Positions 1-9,617 are shown, counted from the stretch's first letter. The stretch: DNA of 64,000 bases from an uncultured Bacillota bacterium (GCA_949294845.1 CASFJH010000036.1:1-64000); one strand, 5' to 3'. The notes: generated by a model not told the origin, from the sequence alone. Numbers and translations are program-made.

Positions 1-55
<55 letters not shown>

Positions 56-59
56 AAAT

Positions 60-136
60 TGGCGACCTGGAAGGGACTCGAACCCTCGACCTCTAGCGTG
101 ACAGGCTAGCGTTCTAACCAGCTGAACTACCAGGCC
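60..136 (-). tRNA. tRNA-Asp (GTC)
   Basis: A complete cloverleaf on the minus strand. Acceptor GGCCTGG pairs with CCAGGTC (one G-T pair), followed by discriminator G and an encoded CCA. The anticodon loop CTGTCAC gives GTC, aspartate. The T arm contains GGTTCGAGTCC. Only four bases separate it from the tRNA-Phe gene and eight from the tRNA with anticodon CAT, so the three are almost certainly cut from one transcript. Confidence 0.97.
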
Positions 137-144
137 AAATATAT

Positions 145-221
145 TGGTGGGCCTTCAGGGACTTGAACCCCGGACAGGTCGGTTATGAGCCGACTGCTCT
201 GACCAACTGAGCTAAAGGCCC
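145..221 (-). tRNA. tRNA with CAT anticodon (elongator Met or Ile2)
   Basis: A complete minus-strand cloverleaf: acceptor GGGCCTT/AAGGCCC, discriminator A, encoded CCA, anticodon stem GTCGG/CCGAC and loop CTCATAA. It is not the initiator, because the three consecutive G:C pairs of the initiator anticodon stem are absent. Elongator Met and the lysidine-modified Ile2 both carry CAT, and the two cannot be separated with certainty by eye. It is first in the tRNA transcript. Confidence 0.93.
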
Positions 222-254
222 TCAAAAGCACTGCCCCGAAAGGCTAGCTTAATT

Positions 255-283
255 ACTATACTACAATTAAGAATTTATGTCAA
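255..283 (-). promoter_or_regulatory. promoter of the tRNA cluster
   Basis: Minus-strand -35 TTGACA (278-283), a 17-base spacer and -10 TATAGT (255-260). The start would fall about 25 bases before the first tRNA. The promoter lies between the end of comEC and the tRNAs, so the stable RNAs do not depend on the upstream operon. Confidence 0.85.
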
Positions 284-322
284 CGATTTTTATATGATTT
301 TCGGAAATTTTTTCAGCGTTTT

Positions 323-2476
323 CTATGACGCTTTTAATATGACGCCAGTAAGATAATTAAACGCAAAATCGCCCGTCTCCGCGCGCGAAAATTCAAGGTT
401 TTGCGATTCCGTTTGCCCGAATGCAAGAAAATCGGTCAGATATATTCTGTCGCCGTCTCCGGAAAATCGCACCTTGCTTCTTATAATAGAATAACCCTCT
501 GCAAAATTTTCATCCAGACGCGAAGTTACTGTATCGCCGCCTAAAAACAGCGCCTTACCCGATTCGAACGCAAAAGAATAGCCGTAAAATTCTCCGTCGT
601 TATAAAGAGGCTCAAAACCGCCGGAACTGTCGCCCTGCTCCAACATTATCACATCGGCGCCCGACGAGAAAAGAGTCCTCAGTCCCTTATACTCCCCGTC
701 CGGTATATAAACCTTTCCTACGCGGTATGTACGAATAAAGTCCGCGACGGCTTCGGCCGAGCTTTCGGACAAAGACGTAAGATATATCGCGTCAAGCTTT
801 TTCAGCTTCAGTTTTTTCATATACGCCGAAACGGAATCGCCGTCGCCGAAATCGCCTACAAAACTCGCTCCGTCCTCACCGGAGACAATGCTGTTTACCC
901 CCGGAGCGTTTACGGGTATAATGCTGTTATCACAGACAAACCCGTATTGAGGCACGGCAAACAGCACGATGCAGACAATCAATGCGGCAAGAGTCAGCCA
1001 TATTTTGCCGCGCGGAAGCATGAAATAATCTCCTGCGACGAATAAAAGCGGATATGCGACAAATACCGCCGCGGCGGAATAAACGATTACGGACGCATAC
1101 GGTATCAGCGCTACTCCCGACGCCACGGCGTCCATTATCCACAAGAACATACCCGACGCCTTAAACAGCACTGCGGCCGGCGCAATCACTGCGGTTATAA
1201 GGGCGGACACAAATAAAAGTACGAACACTAAAGTTATAAGCGGCATGAGCAGCACGTTGGTCAGTACGGAATAAACCGAGAACGTATTGAAATAATACAG
1301 CATACACGGCGTAACGCCCGCCTGCGCCGCAAACGATACGCTTATCGGCGCGGCTATAAACCGCGGTATTCTTATCCTCTTAAGAGCGCGCAGCACTAAA
1401 GGCGATACCGTAAGCATACCGAACACCGCGCCGACGCTCATCTGAAAACCGACGTCATATAAAGAAAGCGGTTTAAAGAGTAGTATGACAGACACACTAA
1501 GGCACAAAGCGCTCAAGCCGTCCCGTCTTCTGCCATTAATCAGCGTGGCAAGCCCCGTTGAGCACATCACGACGGCGCGCACCACAGACGGCGAAAACCC
1601 GACGAAAAGCATATACAAAATCAGCACGGCTGCCGTACAACCTGCTCTTACCGATACGCGCGCCCGCTTAAGCAGCAAAAGCATGAGCGCACAAAGAAAG
1701 CCGATATGCAATCCGGATACCGCAAGAATATGGCCTATACCGCTGACGCTGAAAACGTCGCGTATATCGTCGGACAGCGCGTATTTGTCTCCGGTCAGCA
1801 TACCGTATGCAACGTCGCCGTAGCCGTCTCCCAACTGCCCGACCAAAGCGCCATGCAGTTCGGTACGAAGCTTGTCGCGCAGTCCCTGTTCGCCGAATTC
1901 GAGCGTAACGTCGTCGGCGTCGATATACGCGAGATACCGCACGTCGCATCTGTAAAACGACGCATTTACCTTTAATCCGTCGGTCAGCTCCGCCTCGTAA
2001 AGCTTGGCCGAAAATCCGACTTTATCTCCGGCTTTGGCAAATTCCGCCACAGTGCCGCCGTAACTTTCTATATAAACCCGTATATTCCCCTTTACTTTCG
2101 CCCCATCCGCCTCTACGTCCGTAAGCACGACGGTCATATCGTCGCTCATTTCCACTCCGGCAACCACCGCGGATATTTCGTGCTCGGCAGAATAATCAAG
2201 CGGCGGCCGCCACCCTTCAACCGTAGTAAAAGCGACTGCAAAAACAACCGAGGACAAAACGGCGGAAAGAACAAAAGTAAGCGGCACCGCCGGACGGCGG
2301 CGCCGCACAATCAATGCGCAGCCCAAGAAAAACGCTGTCAGAACAGAAAAGAGCGCAAAGCCTGCCGGACGTGAAGCACACGCCAGCACTCCGGCAAACA
2401 CGGCCGCGCACATCGAAGCGCTTACGACCAACATACTCCGGAAATTCACAAATCTGAATCGCGGCCGCAGTTTCAT
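323..2476 (-). CDS. comEC: ComEC/Rec2-family DNA uptake channel with a degenerate metallo-beta-lactamase-like domain
   Basis: This 717-residue polytopic membrane protein is the ComEC channel that passes one DNA strand through the membrane during transformation. Residues 1-90 hold N-terminal membrane segments, about 95-200 the DUF4131-type soluble domain, and about 225-480 the competence domain with the diagnostic SGLHIG at 254-259. Residues 510-717 follow the fold order of the usual C-terminal metallo-beta-lactamase domain, but where the HxHxDH metal site should be the sequence reads TSLSESS (567-573), with no histidine. A GGD (646-648) of the family remains. Nuclease activity therefore looks lost. 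The gene starts 10 bases after hisIE with GAGG upstream of its ATG and seems to be the last gene of the histidine operon. Confidence 0.88.
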   Translation of the reverse strand: MKLRPRFRFVNFRSMLVVSASMCAAVFAGVLACASRPAGFALFSVLTAFFLGCALIVRRRRPAVPLTFVLSAVLSSVVFAVAFTTVEGWRPPLDYSAEHEISAVVAGVEMSDDMTVVLTDVEADGAKVKGNIRVYIESYGGTVAEFAKAGDKVGFSAKLYEAELTDGLKVNASFYRCDVRYLAYIDADDVTLEFGEQGLRDKLRTELHGALVGQLGDGYGDVAYGMLTGDKYALSDDIRDVFSVSGIGHILAVSGLHIGFLCALMLLLLKRARVSVRAGCTAAVLILYMLFVGFSPSVVRAVVMCSTGLATLINGRRRDGLSALCLSVSVILLFKPLSLYDVGFQMSVGAVFGMLTVSPLVLRALKRIRIPRFIAAPISVSFAAQAGVTPCMLYYFNTFSVYSVLTNVLLMPLITLVFVLLFVSALITAVIAPAAVLFKASGMFLWIMDAVASGVALIPYASVIVYSAAAVFVAYPLLFVAGDYFMLPRGKIWLTLAALIVCIVLFAVPQYGFVCDNSIIPVNAPGVNSIVSGEDGASFVGDFGDGDSVSAYMKKLKLKKLDAIYLTSLSESSAEAVADFIRTYRVGKVYIPDGEYKGLRTLFSSGADVIMLEQGDSSGGFEPLYNDGEFYGYSFAFESGKALFLGGDTVTSRLDENFAEGYSIIRSKVRFSGDGDRIYLTDFLAFGQTESQNLEFSRAETGDFAFNYLTGVILKAS

Positions 2477-2486
2477 CGGTCAGGCC

Positions 2487-3122
2487 TCAGGACTTGTAGT
2501 TCCTTTTCCTTTCCGAATTATGCCTGTCTTCCAGCACGCACAGCACGTCGTTAAATGACAGCCCGCGGTCCTTCATCAGCACAAACGTGTGAAAATACAA
2601 ATCGGCAAGCTCGTTGGCAAGCTCCTCGTTATCCCCCTTCATTGCGGCTATAATGACTTCGGCGCTCTCCTCGCCGACCTTTTTGCATATCTTTTCGCGC
2701 CCTTTATTGAGCAGGTAATTCGTATACGAACCTTCCCGAGGATTTACCGAACGGTCCTCTATCGTATCGATATTCTTCTGAAGTATATCTATATTCGCAA
2801 CGCGTTTAAAAGATTTGAGCTTATTGAAAAAACACGTTCTGTTTCCCGTATGGCAAGCCGCTCCGGTCTGCACAACGCGCAGCAGTATACTGTCGTTATC
2901 GCAGTCCGAATACACCTCGACAACCTCTTGAAAATGTCCGCTCGTCTCGCCCTTCAGCCATAGCTTTTTGCGGCTGCGGCTGTAATAATGCGCCCTGCCG
3001 GTTTCTAAAGTAAGCTGCAGAGCCTCCTCGTTCATATAAGCCTGCATCAATACCGAATTTGTATAAGCGTCAACGGCAATTGCAGGGACTAATCCGTGAG
3101 AATTCCATTTTATGTCTGTCAT
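2487..3122 (-). CDS. hisIE: bifunctional phosphoribosyl-AMP cyclohydrolase / phosphoribosyl-ATP pyrophosphatase
   Basis: This 211-residue fusion catalyses the second and third steps of histidine synthesis. The HisI part (about 1-110) has the metal-binding DCDNDS motif and the CHTG...C cysteine pair. The HisE part (about 120-211) has a YTNYLL segment and [11 protein letters not shown], typical of the helical pyrophosphatase. Its ATG overlaps the hisA stop by four bases (ATGA), so the two are translationally coupled. hisF, which often sits between these genes, is absent. Confidence 0.95.
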   Translation of the reverse strand: MTDIKWNSHGLVPAIAVDAYTNSVLMQAYMNEEALQLTLETGRAHYYSRSRKKLWLKGETSGHFQEVVEVYSDCDNDSILLRVVQTGAACHTGNRTCFFNKLKSFKRVANIDILQKNIDTIEDRSVNPREGSYTNYLLNKGREKICKKVGEESAEVIIAAMKGDNEELANELADLYFHTFVLMKDRGLSFNDVLCVLEDRHNSERKRNYKS

Positions 3123-3832
3123 AATACTGTATTTTTAGCCTCTTTTACGTTAAATTTGCCTTCATATAGCGCCTTTCCGAGAATCGCTCCGTAAATTCCG
3201 GCGGTCTTAAGATTCCGCAGATCGTCCAGAGATACGACTCCTCCGCTCGCAATGACGGCCAGTCCGGTTTCGTCGGACATGGTTTTGCAAGCTCCGACAT
3301 TGACTCCGACAAGCGCGCCGTCTCTCGATATGTCTGTAAATACGACCGTAGTAACGCCGAATTGACGCATACGTTTTCCCAGTTCGACGCCGCTTAAGGA
3401 AGAGACCTCGGTCCACCCTTTTACCGCAGCCATACCGTCCTTGCAGTCTATGCCGCATATTACCTTTTCCGCTCCGAAAAGCCGGATAAACCGTTCAACC
3501 GTCTGCGGAGAGTCACAGCACACGGTCCCGAGAATGACGCGCGCCGCTCCGGCGCCGAGCCGCGCCTCGACGTCCTTCTCCGTTCTTATTCCGCCTCCCG
3601 TCTGAACCGGAACGTTTACCGCAGAGCAAATTTCCGCCAAAGTTTCGGCATTGACCGTAGAGCCGTCTCTTGCGGCGTCAAGATCGACCACATGAATATA
3701 GTCGGCGCCCTGCGCGGCCCACTTTACCGCCATTTCAACGGGATCGCCGTAAACGGTAACCTTTCCGAAATCGCCGCGATACAGCCTGACGCAACGTCTG
3801 TCGAGAATATCTATCGCCGGAAAAAGTTTCAT
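3119..3832 (-). CDS. hisA: ProFAR isomerase (phosphoribosylformimino-AICAR-P isomerase)
   Basis: A 237-residue TIM barrel of the usual length for HisA, which opens the ProFAR ring in histidine synthesis. The N-terminus reads [20 protein letters not shown], matching the HisA strand-1 pattern with catalytic Asp. VQTGGGIR and [12 protein letters not shown] are the phosphate-binding loops. It was weighed against the paralogue HisF, but the LYRGD signature after strand 1 fits HisA. The ATG shares one base with the hisB stop and the end overlaps hisIE. Confidence 0.94.
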   Translation of the reverse strand: MKLFPAIDILDRRCVRLYRGDFGKVTVYGDPVEMAVKWAAQGADYIHVVDLDAARDGSTVNAETLAEICSAVNVPVQTGGGIRTEKDVEARLGAGAARVILGTVCCDSPQTVERFIRLFGAEKVICGIDCKDGMAAVKGWTEVSSLSGVELGKRMRQFGVTTVVFTDISRDGALVGVNVGACKTMSDETGLAVIASGGVVSLDDLRNLKTAGIYGAILGKALYEGKFNVKEAKNTVL

Positions 3833-4413
3833 TAAAGCACTCCCTTGCTGCTGGGAACGGAATCTCCCGTTATTCTGACCGCCGTTTTAAGAGCGCGGGC
3901 GAACGCTTTGAATACTGCCTCGACCTTATGGTGGCGGTTATATCCGTCAAGAATATCTATGTGCAACGTGACGCCGGCATTGACCGCAACGGCGCGGAAA
4001 AACTCCTCCGCCAGTTCGCAATCGAAATCGCCGATTTTGCCGTCGAGGTTACCGCCGAACTTGAGAAACGGTCTGCCGCTTATATCCACAACCGCGCGCG
4101 CAAGACTTTCGTCCATAGGTACATAAGCCCAGCCGTAGCGCTCTATACCCTTCTTGTCGCCAAGAAGCTTCGCTATCAGTTTGCCGAGTACAATTCCTAC
4201 GTCCTCGACGGTGTGATGCCCGTCTACGTTCAGATCTCCCTTGCACTTTACGTCAAGATCGAATCCGCCGTGACAGGCGAAAAGTTCGAGCATATGATCG
4301 AAAAAGCCTATACCTGTCTGAACGCTTCTTTTGCCCGTTCCGTCAAGATCGAGAGTAATTTCTATATCCGTTTCTCCCGTCTTTCTTTTCAATTGCCCCT
4401 TGCGCATAATCAA
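3832..4413 (-). CDS. hisB: imidazoleglycerol-phosphate dehydratase
   Basis: A 193-residue monofunctional IGPD, the manganese enzyme of the sixth histidine step. It carries GFFDHMLE near residue 37, [11 protein letters not shown] near 65 and the C-terminal repeat [19 protein letters not shown]; the HH pairs are the metal ligands. The phosphatase domain found in enterobacterial HisB is absent. It overlaps hisD by four bases and hisA by one. Confidence 0.96.
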   Translation of the reverse strand: MIMRKGQLKRKTGETDIEITLDLDGTGKRSVQTGIGFFDHMLELFACHGGFDLDVKCKGDLNVDGHHTVEDVGIVLGKLIAKLLGDKKGIERYGWAYVPMDESLARAVVDISGRPFLKFGGNLDGKIGDFDCELAEEFFRAVAVNAGVTLHIDILDGYNRHHKVEAVFKAFARALKTAVRITGDSVPSSKGVL

Positions 4414-5681
4414 ACTCCTTTGCGCACGCGTACAGAGTTGGCGTGCGCGTTGAGCCCTTCAGTCTCGGCCAGCAGAATTATATCGTCTGCCGCCGCCATC
4501 AGAGACTCCTTTTCATAGCGTATAACGCTTATCTTTTTTACATAATTGTCGACGCCGAGCGCGGAAAAGAATCTTGCGGTTCCCGACGTGGGAAGCACAT
4601 GATTTGGTCCGGCATAATAATCCCCCAACGGCTCGGGAGAATAATGCCCGAGAAATACCGCGCCGGCATTGCGGATCTCCGGAAGCAGCTTTTCGGGATT
4701 GCGCACGCACAGCTCGAAATGTTCGGGCGCCACCCGGTTCGCAATATCGATCGCTTCGTTCAGACTGTCGGTAAGAACAACTCCTCCGTAATCGGATATA
4801 GCTTTACCGGCAATCTCATTTCTGGGCAGAAGCGAAAGCTGTTTATCCAGCTCTACAGCCGTCTTTTCGGCGATCTCCCTACTGTCGGTAATAAGTATAC
4901 TCGTCGCAAGCTCGTCATGCTCCGCCTGCGAGAGCATATCCGCCGCAAGATAAACGGGATTCGCGCTGTCGTCTGCAACAATAAGTATTTCGCTCGGTCC
5001 GGCGATCATATCAATGCCCACATTGCCGAAAACTTCCCTTTTAGCAACCGCAACATAAATGTTACCCGGTCCGCTTATAACGTCTACGCGAGGAATACTT
5101 TCGGTGCCGAACGCCAGCGCCGCCACCGCCTGCGCGCCGCCAACTTTGAAAATGCGCTTTATGCCGCATTCCGCCGCGGCGACTACGGTAAGCGGATTGA
5201 GCCGTCCGTCCGGCGCTGGAGTGGTCATAACTATTTCGCCGACGCCCGCAACTACGGCCGGACACGCACACATCAGCACCGAGCTGGGATACGCGGCCTT
5301 GCCGCCCGGAACATATATTCCGGCGCGTCCGACAGGCCTTATTAGATACCCCGTCGTTTTTCCGTCAGTCGTAACGACGTTATCCTTGCGCATCTGGCGT
5401 TTGTGAAACGCCAGAATATTATCCCTTGCGCGCCTCAATGCGGCAAGAGTCTCCGCCGGTACGGCTTTGTACGCAGCCGCTTTCTCTTCATCCGATACCG
5501 TCGCCGTTATGGACGTAAGCTTGATTCTGTCAAACTTTTCGGTATAGTCAAACAGCGCCTTGTCTCCGTCGCGCCTTACGTCGGCAACTATCTTTTTGAC
5601 GGCCTCGTTGACGCCCTCCACATCGAGCTGAGAGCGGCGAAGCAGTTTTTCGACATCGTTTTTATTGTAAAATTTTATCAT
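4410..5681 (-). CDS. hisD: histidinol dehydrogenase
   Basis: A 423-residue enzyme of normal length that performs the last two NAD-dependent oxidations to histidine. Visible family motifs are [43 protein letters not shown] (with zinc and catalytic residues) and the C-terminal APEHFELC and GPNHVLPT. The start overlaps the hisG stop by four bases. It is followed directly by hisB, with no hisC between them. Confidence 0.96.
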   Translation of the reverse strand: MIKFYNKNDVEKLLRRSQLDVEGVNEAVKKIVADVRRDGDKALFDYTEKFDRIKLTSITATVSDEEKAAAYKAVPAETLAALRRARDNILAFHKRQMRKDNVVTTDGKTTGYLIRPVGRAGIYVPGGKAAYPSSVLMCACPAVVAGVGEIVMTTPAPDGRLNPLTVVAAAECGIKRIFKVGGAQAVAALAFGTESIPRVDVISGPGNIYVAVAKREVFGNVGIDMIAGPSEILIVADDSANPVYLAADMLSQAEHDELATSILITDSREIAEKTAVELDKQLSLLPRNEIAGKAISDYGGVVLTDSLNEAIDIANRVAPEHFELCVRNPEKLLPEIRNAGAVFLGHYSPEPLGDYYAGPNHVLPTSGTARFFSALGVDNYVKKISVIRYEKESLMAAADDIILLAETEGLNAHANSVRVRKGV

Positions 5682-6319
5682 TTAATGCCTGCCTCCACCG
5701 TTGCTATTATCTTGTCTGTAAGCGGTTTGATTTCATCGTATCTCGTCTTCATACTGACCTTGTTGACCACCAGCCGCGCGGTGATTTTACATATCTCCTC
5801 CAGCACCGACAGATCGTTCGCCTCGAGAGTTCTGCCGCTTTCCACTATATCCACTATAACGTCCGAAAGCCCGATCACAGGCCCCAATTCGACAGATCCG
5901 TTTAGTTTTATGATATCCACAGTTATACCTTGTCTGGCATAGTACTCACGCGCAACATTTTCATACTTGCTGGCTACCCTTAAAACGCTGTTGGTTATGG
6001 CGCCCTTCTGCTGCCTATATCCGGCCACGCACATACGGCACGCGCCGAATCCGAGATCGGCAATCTCGTATACGTCCTTATTTTCTTCCAGAAGAGTGTC
6101 CTTTCCGACCACTCCGATATCGGCCACTCCGCGCTCGATATATGTGGGAACGTCGCTCGGCTTGACAAAAATAAACCTGTACTTTTTTTGCGCGTCATGG
6201 AGTACCAGTTTACGCGTTTCAACTTTAAGCGGAGCACAGTCGATCCCGCATTTTTCAAACAGCTCGACGGCACATTCGGCCAGCCGCCCTTTTGCGAGCG
6301 CAATCGTAAGCAGTTCCAT
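5678..6319 (-). CDS. hisG: ATP phosphoribosyltransferase, short form
   Basis: A 213-residue short-type HisG, the committed enzyme of histidine synthesis. The short form lacks the C-terminal regulatory domain and needs HisZ, which is encoded immediately upstream; the single-base overlap supports a HisG-HisZ complex. Family features are the N-terminal LTIALAKGRLAE, the central DIGVVGKDTLLE and IVESGRTLEANDL, the phosphoribosyl-binding segment. Confidence 0.95.
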   Translation of the reverse strand: MELLTIALAKGRLAECAVELFEKCGIDCAPLKVETRKLVLHDAQKKYRFIFVKPSDVPTYIERGVADIGVVGKDTLLEENKDVYEIADLGFGACRMCVAGYRQQKGAITNSVLRVASKYENVAREYYARQGITVDIIKLNGSVELGPVIGLSDVIVDIVESGRTLEANDLSVLEEICKITARLVVNKVSMKTRYDEIKPLTDKIIATVEAGIK

Positions 6320-7506
6320 CAGCGCACCTCCTCCGTTTCCGCTCCGTCTGCGGTAAATGCTATTATTTTACCTATGCCGTTCTCTTTTGCAAACGCCTTA
6401 AGCGCAGCTCTGTCAGGCGCGAAAGCGTCCGTTACGCGCAAGCCGTCGCGGCGAAGCCTGCCGATATACGCCGATACCGCGGCTCCGTCGGCCCCGAAAT
6501 CGGAATAAGCGTAATCGCACGGCGGCGCTTTTTTAAGCGCGCGTCGGTTGTCAAGCGCCACCAGCAGCCTCTTCATACCTATGGCAAACCCCACAGCCGA
6601 CATTCCCTCTTTAAAAAGACCGCCTATATCGTCGTATCTGCCGCCGTCAAGCACCGAAAGTCCCATATCGGCGGCAAGTCCTTTTATGACCAGACCGCTG
6701 TAATAGTTAAGTCCTCTCAAAAGCCCCAGATCGAACGAAATATATTTACCATACCCGAGCTTCTGCAAACGCCCGTTGATATATCCGAGATGGTCGAGAA
6801 CCGCGGCGCAGCTGTCGTCGCCGCAGAGCCGTCTGGCCTCCTCCAGAACGTCGGCTTTACCGAACAGCGAAGGCAGAATAAGGAACTTCTCTTTAAGATC
6901 CTCGTCAACGCCCTTTCTCTGCAAAAACACTTCCAGCCCCAGCTGGTCTTTCTTGTCTATAAGCTCGCGCATCGCCTGAACGTCCTCTTCGTCCAGTCCG
7001 CAACCGCGCATTATGCACTTGAAGAACCTTACGTCCCCTATCTCTATAAGAAAATTTTCCAGCCCTGCGCTGAGAAAAGCTTCTATCGCCAGAATTATTA
7101 TCTCCACGTCGCCGTCAGGCCCCGAGTCGCCAAGCAACTCCACTCCGGCCTGCGAGAATTCGCGCGTGCGCGAAGTATATACGTTGGGCAGATATTCGAA
7201 GCTGTTTTCAGTATAGTAAAATTTCTTAACGCCGGAAAACTGCATCTTCGCCGCCATGCGGCAGACCTGCAGCGTAGTGTCGGGACGAAGGACGAGCAGT
7301 CTGCCGTCGTTATCGGTCAGTTTAAACATCTTTTCGACCGGCACGATGCCCGCATACAGATCGCTGTACTCTAAAGCGGGCGTCTCTATCCTGTCATAAC
7401 CGAACGCGGAAAACGTATCGCAAATCCTTTTTTCCGCAATATTCTTATTGTAGCACTCGTCGGGCAGATAATCCTGCACTCCGTAAGGAAGCGTCATCCG
7501 TTTCAC
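6319..7506 (-). CDS. hisZ: ATP phosphoribosyltransferase regulatory subunit (HisRS-like)
   Basis: A class II aminoacyl-tRNA synthetase-like protein of about 395 residues that acts as the regulatory partner of short HisG. Motif 2-like (LRPDTTLQVCRMAA) and motif 3-like (SAVGFAIGMKRLL) regions are present. A separate true hisS lies at 54841-56097. The reading frame can be extended to a GTG at 7518, but that GTG overlaps the GGAGG sequence. The better start is GTG at 7506, five bases after GGAGG. It is the first gene of the operon, 50 bases behind a consensus promoter. Confidence 0.92.
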   Translation of the reverse strand: MKRMTLPYGVQDYLPDECYNKNIAEKRICDTFSAFGYDRIETPALEYSDLYAGIVPVEKMFKLTDNDGRLLVLRPDTTLQVCRMAAKMQFSGVKKFYYTENSFEYLPNVYTSRTREFSQAGVELLGDSGPDGDVEIIILAIEAFLSAGLENFLIEIGDVRFFKCIMRGCGLDEEDVQAMRELIDKKDQLGLEVFLQRKGVDEDLKEKFLILPSLFGKADVLEEARRLCGDDSCAAVLDHLGYINGRLQKLGYGKYISFDLGLLRGLNYYSGLVIKGLAADMGLSVLDGGRYDDIGGLFKEGMSAVGFAIGMKRLLVALDNRRALKKAPPCDYAYSDFGADGAAVSAYIGRLRRDGLRVTDAFAPDRAALKAFAKENGIGKIIAFTADGAETEEVR

Positions 7507-7516
7507 AAAAACCTCC

Positions 7517-7538
7517 ACGCTTTATCAAATTAAAGCGT
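7517..7538 (-). promoter_or_regulatory. inverted repeat in the his operon leader
   Basis: A perfect 8-base inverted repeat, ACGCTTTA and TAAAGCGT with a 6-base loop, lies between the his promoter and the GGAGG of hisZ and touches the ribosome binding site. It could be a repressor operator or an RNA hairpin that modulates initiation. The leader, about 45 bases, is too short for a T-box. The role is inferred. Confidence 0.5.
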
Positions 7539-7558
7539 TAGATAAATAAAGTATTATG

Positions 7559-7587
7559 ATTATAACCGAAAAAAAATACAATGTCAA
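7559..7587 (-). promoter_or_regulatory. promoter of the his-comEC operon
   Basis: A perfect minus-strand consensus: -35 TTGACA (7582-7587), 17-base spacer, -10 TATAAT (7559-7564). It lies between recG and hisZ and would drive hisZ-G-D-B-A-IE-comEC, where gaps are at most about 10 bases. Confidence 0.93.
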
Positions 7588-7619
7588 GCGTTTATGCCCG
7601 AACAACGGCTGCAATTTCA

Positions 7620-9584
7620 TCAATTGAGCGCAAGCGACTTGAGATACGCCGCGGTGTAGTCGCCTGTAAACGCCACGACGGATTGAACATAATCCGCGTC
7701 GCCGAACAGCCTGTCCGAAATATTTTTCGCCGCAGTAACCGTATTCATATCCAACGCCGCGCCGCCGTGCTGTCGCGTTCCTATAAAATCGCCGGCGCCG
7801 CGCATACGGAAATCGTACTCGGCCAGAGCGAACCCATCGTCGGCAGAACAGAAATATTTAAGCCTCTCGCCTGCCGACGCGACGTCCGAAAACAGAAAGC
7901 AATAGCTGTCGACGCTTCCGCGTCCCACGCGACCGCGCAGCTGATGCAGCTGGCTTAATCCATATCTGTCAGCGTCAAAAATCACAATTGTGGTGGCGGC
8001 AGGAACGTCGATGCCCACTTCTATGACAGACGTAGTACACAAAATTTTAACTTTTCCGCTGTAAAAATCCTCCATTGTCTGTCTTTTAACTTCGTCATTC
8101 TGCTGTCCGTGCAGAAGTCCGAGATACGGAGCGAGGTCGGTACGGGACAGCTCGCCGAACAGAGCTTCGGCCGAAACGAGCTTTTCGTCCGACTCTACGC
8201 GCGGGCAGACGAGATAAGTCTGCTCCCCCTGAGCGGCCTTGTCGCGCACATACTCAAGCATTGCACTGCGCTTCGAGGCCGGAACGAGTTTAGTGCGCAC
8301 GCAGGCTTTGCCGCGCGGCGCAGAATATATGACTGACTGGTCTAGATTGCCGTAATATATAAGCGAAAGAGTTCTAGGTATAGGAGTGGCGGACATAACC
8401 AGACAGTCTGCCGCCTCCGATTTATTCTCGAACGCTCCGCGCTGGCTTACGCCGAAACGGTGCTGTTCGTCCGTAACGACGAAGGCAAGCGAATTGAACC
8501 TGACTCCGTCGGAGATCAGCGCGTGCGTCCCTATGACCATCTGCGCGCTTTCCGAGCGTATATTAAACAGAGCCTCGTCCTTTCTCTTCTTGCGCGCGCC
8601 TCCGGACAAAAGCTCTATCCGTATTCCCGTATCGCCGAAAAGCTTAAGAGCGGTTTTATAATGCTGCACGGCAAGTATTTCGGTAGGCGCCATCATTGCG
8701 CTCTGATACCCGTTAAGGCAGGCGAAATACATGGCAAGAAATGCCACTATCGTCTTGCCGCTGCCGACGTCGCCCTGAAGCATACGGTTCATCGGGCTGG
8801 GGCTCAGCATATCGGCGAGTATTTCGTTAAGCGCTTTGCGCTGGTCGGCGGTAAGCGTAAACGGAAGTTTGGCTATGAACTGTTCAAGCTCTCGCGTCTT
8901 ATCCGAATAAGAATGCGCCTTTACTTTCGATCTGCTCTTTGCGATTCTGAAGCCGGTCAGCTCGAAGGCAAGCCGGTCTATCGCTATAGTCCGTCTCGCC
9001 TCGTCAAGCGTTTGCGTATCTGTCGGATAATGCAGAATTCTGAATGCCCTGTCGTGGTCCATAAGCCCGTACTCGCGCCTGATACCGTCCGGCAGCATAC
9101 ATTTCACTCTTACGCGCGAAAAAACCTGTTTGAGCGCGTCCGAGAATACACTCTGCGGCAATCCCTTTATAGGCGAATACACCGGCACGATACCACCCTT
9201 TTCGACCAGTGTCGGAGCCTTGACACTCATAGCCGATCTGAAACGCTCGAGCCGTCCGGCAACCGTAATCGTTCCGTGCAGTCTCGAGACAATGTATTTC
9301 TGATTGAACCATGTGCACGAAACGCGCTCGCCCGACAGCGTGAAGAGATTTATTCTCACCATGCACAGCCCGCGCCGCACATATCTTACCGACGGCACGT
9401 CGGACGGAGTGCCGGTGACCACGACTTCCGCGCCGTCCTCCGCCTCTGCAAGCACAGTATCGCTTCTCGCGTCTATATATCTGACGGGAAAATGGCTCAG
9501 CAGATCAAGCGGAGTAAAAAACCCCGCCTTATTGAGCTTTTCTATTCTTTTTGTACCGATCCCTTTTATATCGCCGAGCGTCAT
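7620..9584 (-). CDS. recG: ATP-dependent DNA helicase RecG
   Basis: A 654-residue helicase that reverses stalled replication forks and migrates branched DNA. The N-terminal wedge domain (about 1-230) has the OB-like fold. The motor starts with Walker A GDVGSGKT (271-278), followed by TDEQHRFG (motif II), MSATPIPRT (motif III) and the C-terminal QLRGRVGRG motif VI. The length is a little below the usual 680. The ATG at 9584 has no strong ribosome binding site. Neighbours fakA and the Asp23 gene follow the Bacillus order, with the serine dehydratase genes missing. Confidence 0.95.
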   Translation of the reverse strand: MTLGDIKGIGTKRIEKLNKAGFFTPLDLLSHFPVRYIDARSDTVLAEAEDGAEVVVTGTPSDVPSVRYVRRGLCMVRINLFTLSGERVSCTWFNQKYIVSRLHGTITVAGRLERFRSAMSVKAPTLVEKGGIVPVYSPIKGLPQSVFSDALKQVFSRVRVKCMLPDGIRREYGLMDHDRAFRILHYPTDTQTLDEARRTIAIDRLAFELTGFRIAKSRSKVKAHSYSDKTRELEQFIAKLPFTLTADQRKALNEILADMLSPSPMNRMLQGDVGSGKTIVAFLAMYFACLNGYQSAMMAPTEILAVQHYKTALKLFGDTGIRIELLSGGARKKRKDEALFNIRSESAQMVIGTHALISDGVRFNSLAFVVTDEQHRFGVSQRGAFENKSEAADCLVMSATPIPRTLSLIYYGNLDQSVIYSAPRGKACVRTKLVPASKRSAMLEYVRDKAAQGEQTYLVCPRVESDEKLVSAEALFGELSRTDLAPYLGLLHGQQNDEVKRQTMEDFYSGKVKILCTTSVIEVGIDVPAATTIVIFDADRYGLSQLHQLRGRVGRGSVDSYCFLFSDVASAGERLKYFCSADDGFALAEYDFRMRGAGDFIGTRQHGGAALDMNTVTAAKNISDRLFGDADYVQSVVAFTGDYTAAYLKSLALN

Positions 9585-9617
9585 GATTATTCACACCCAA
9601 GCCGTATATTCACAAAG

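Noticed and set aside
301-345. Hairpin AGCGT/ACGCT at the comEC end as a terminator
   Set aside because: The stem is five bases and is followed by A-rich rather than T-rich sequence on the minus strand, so it is not supported.
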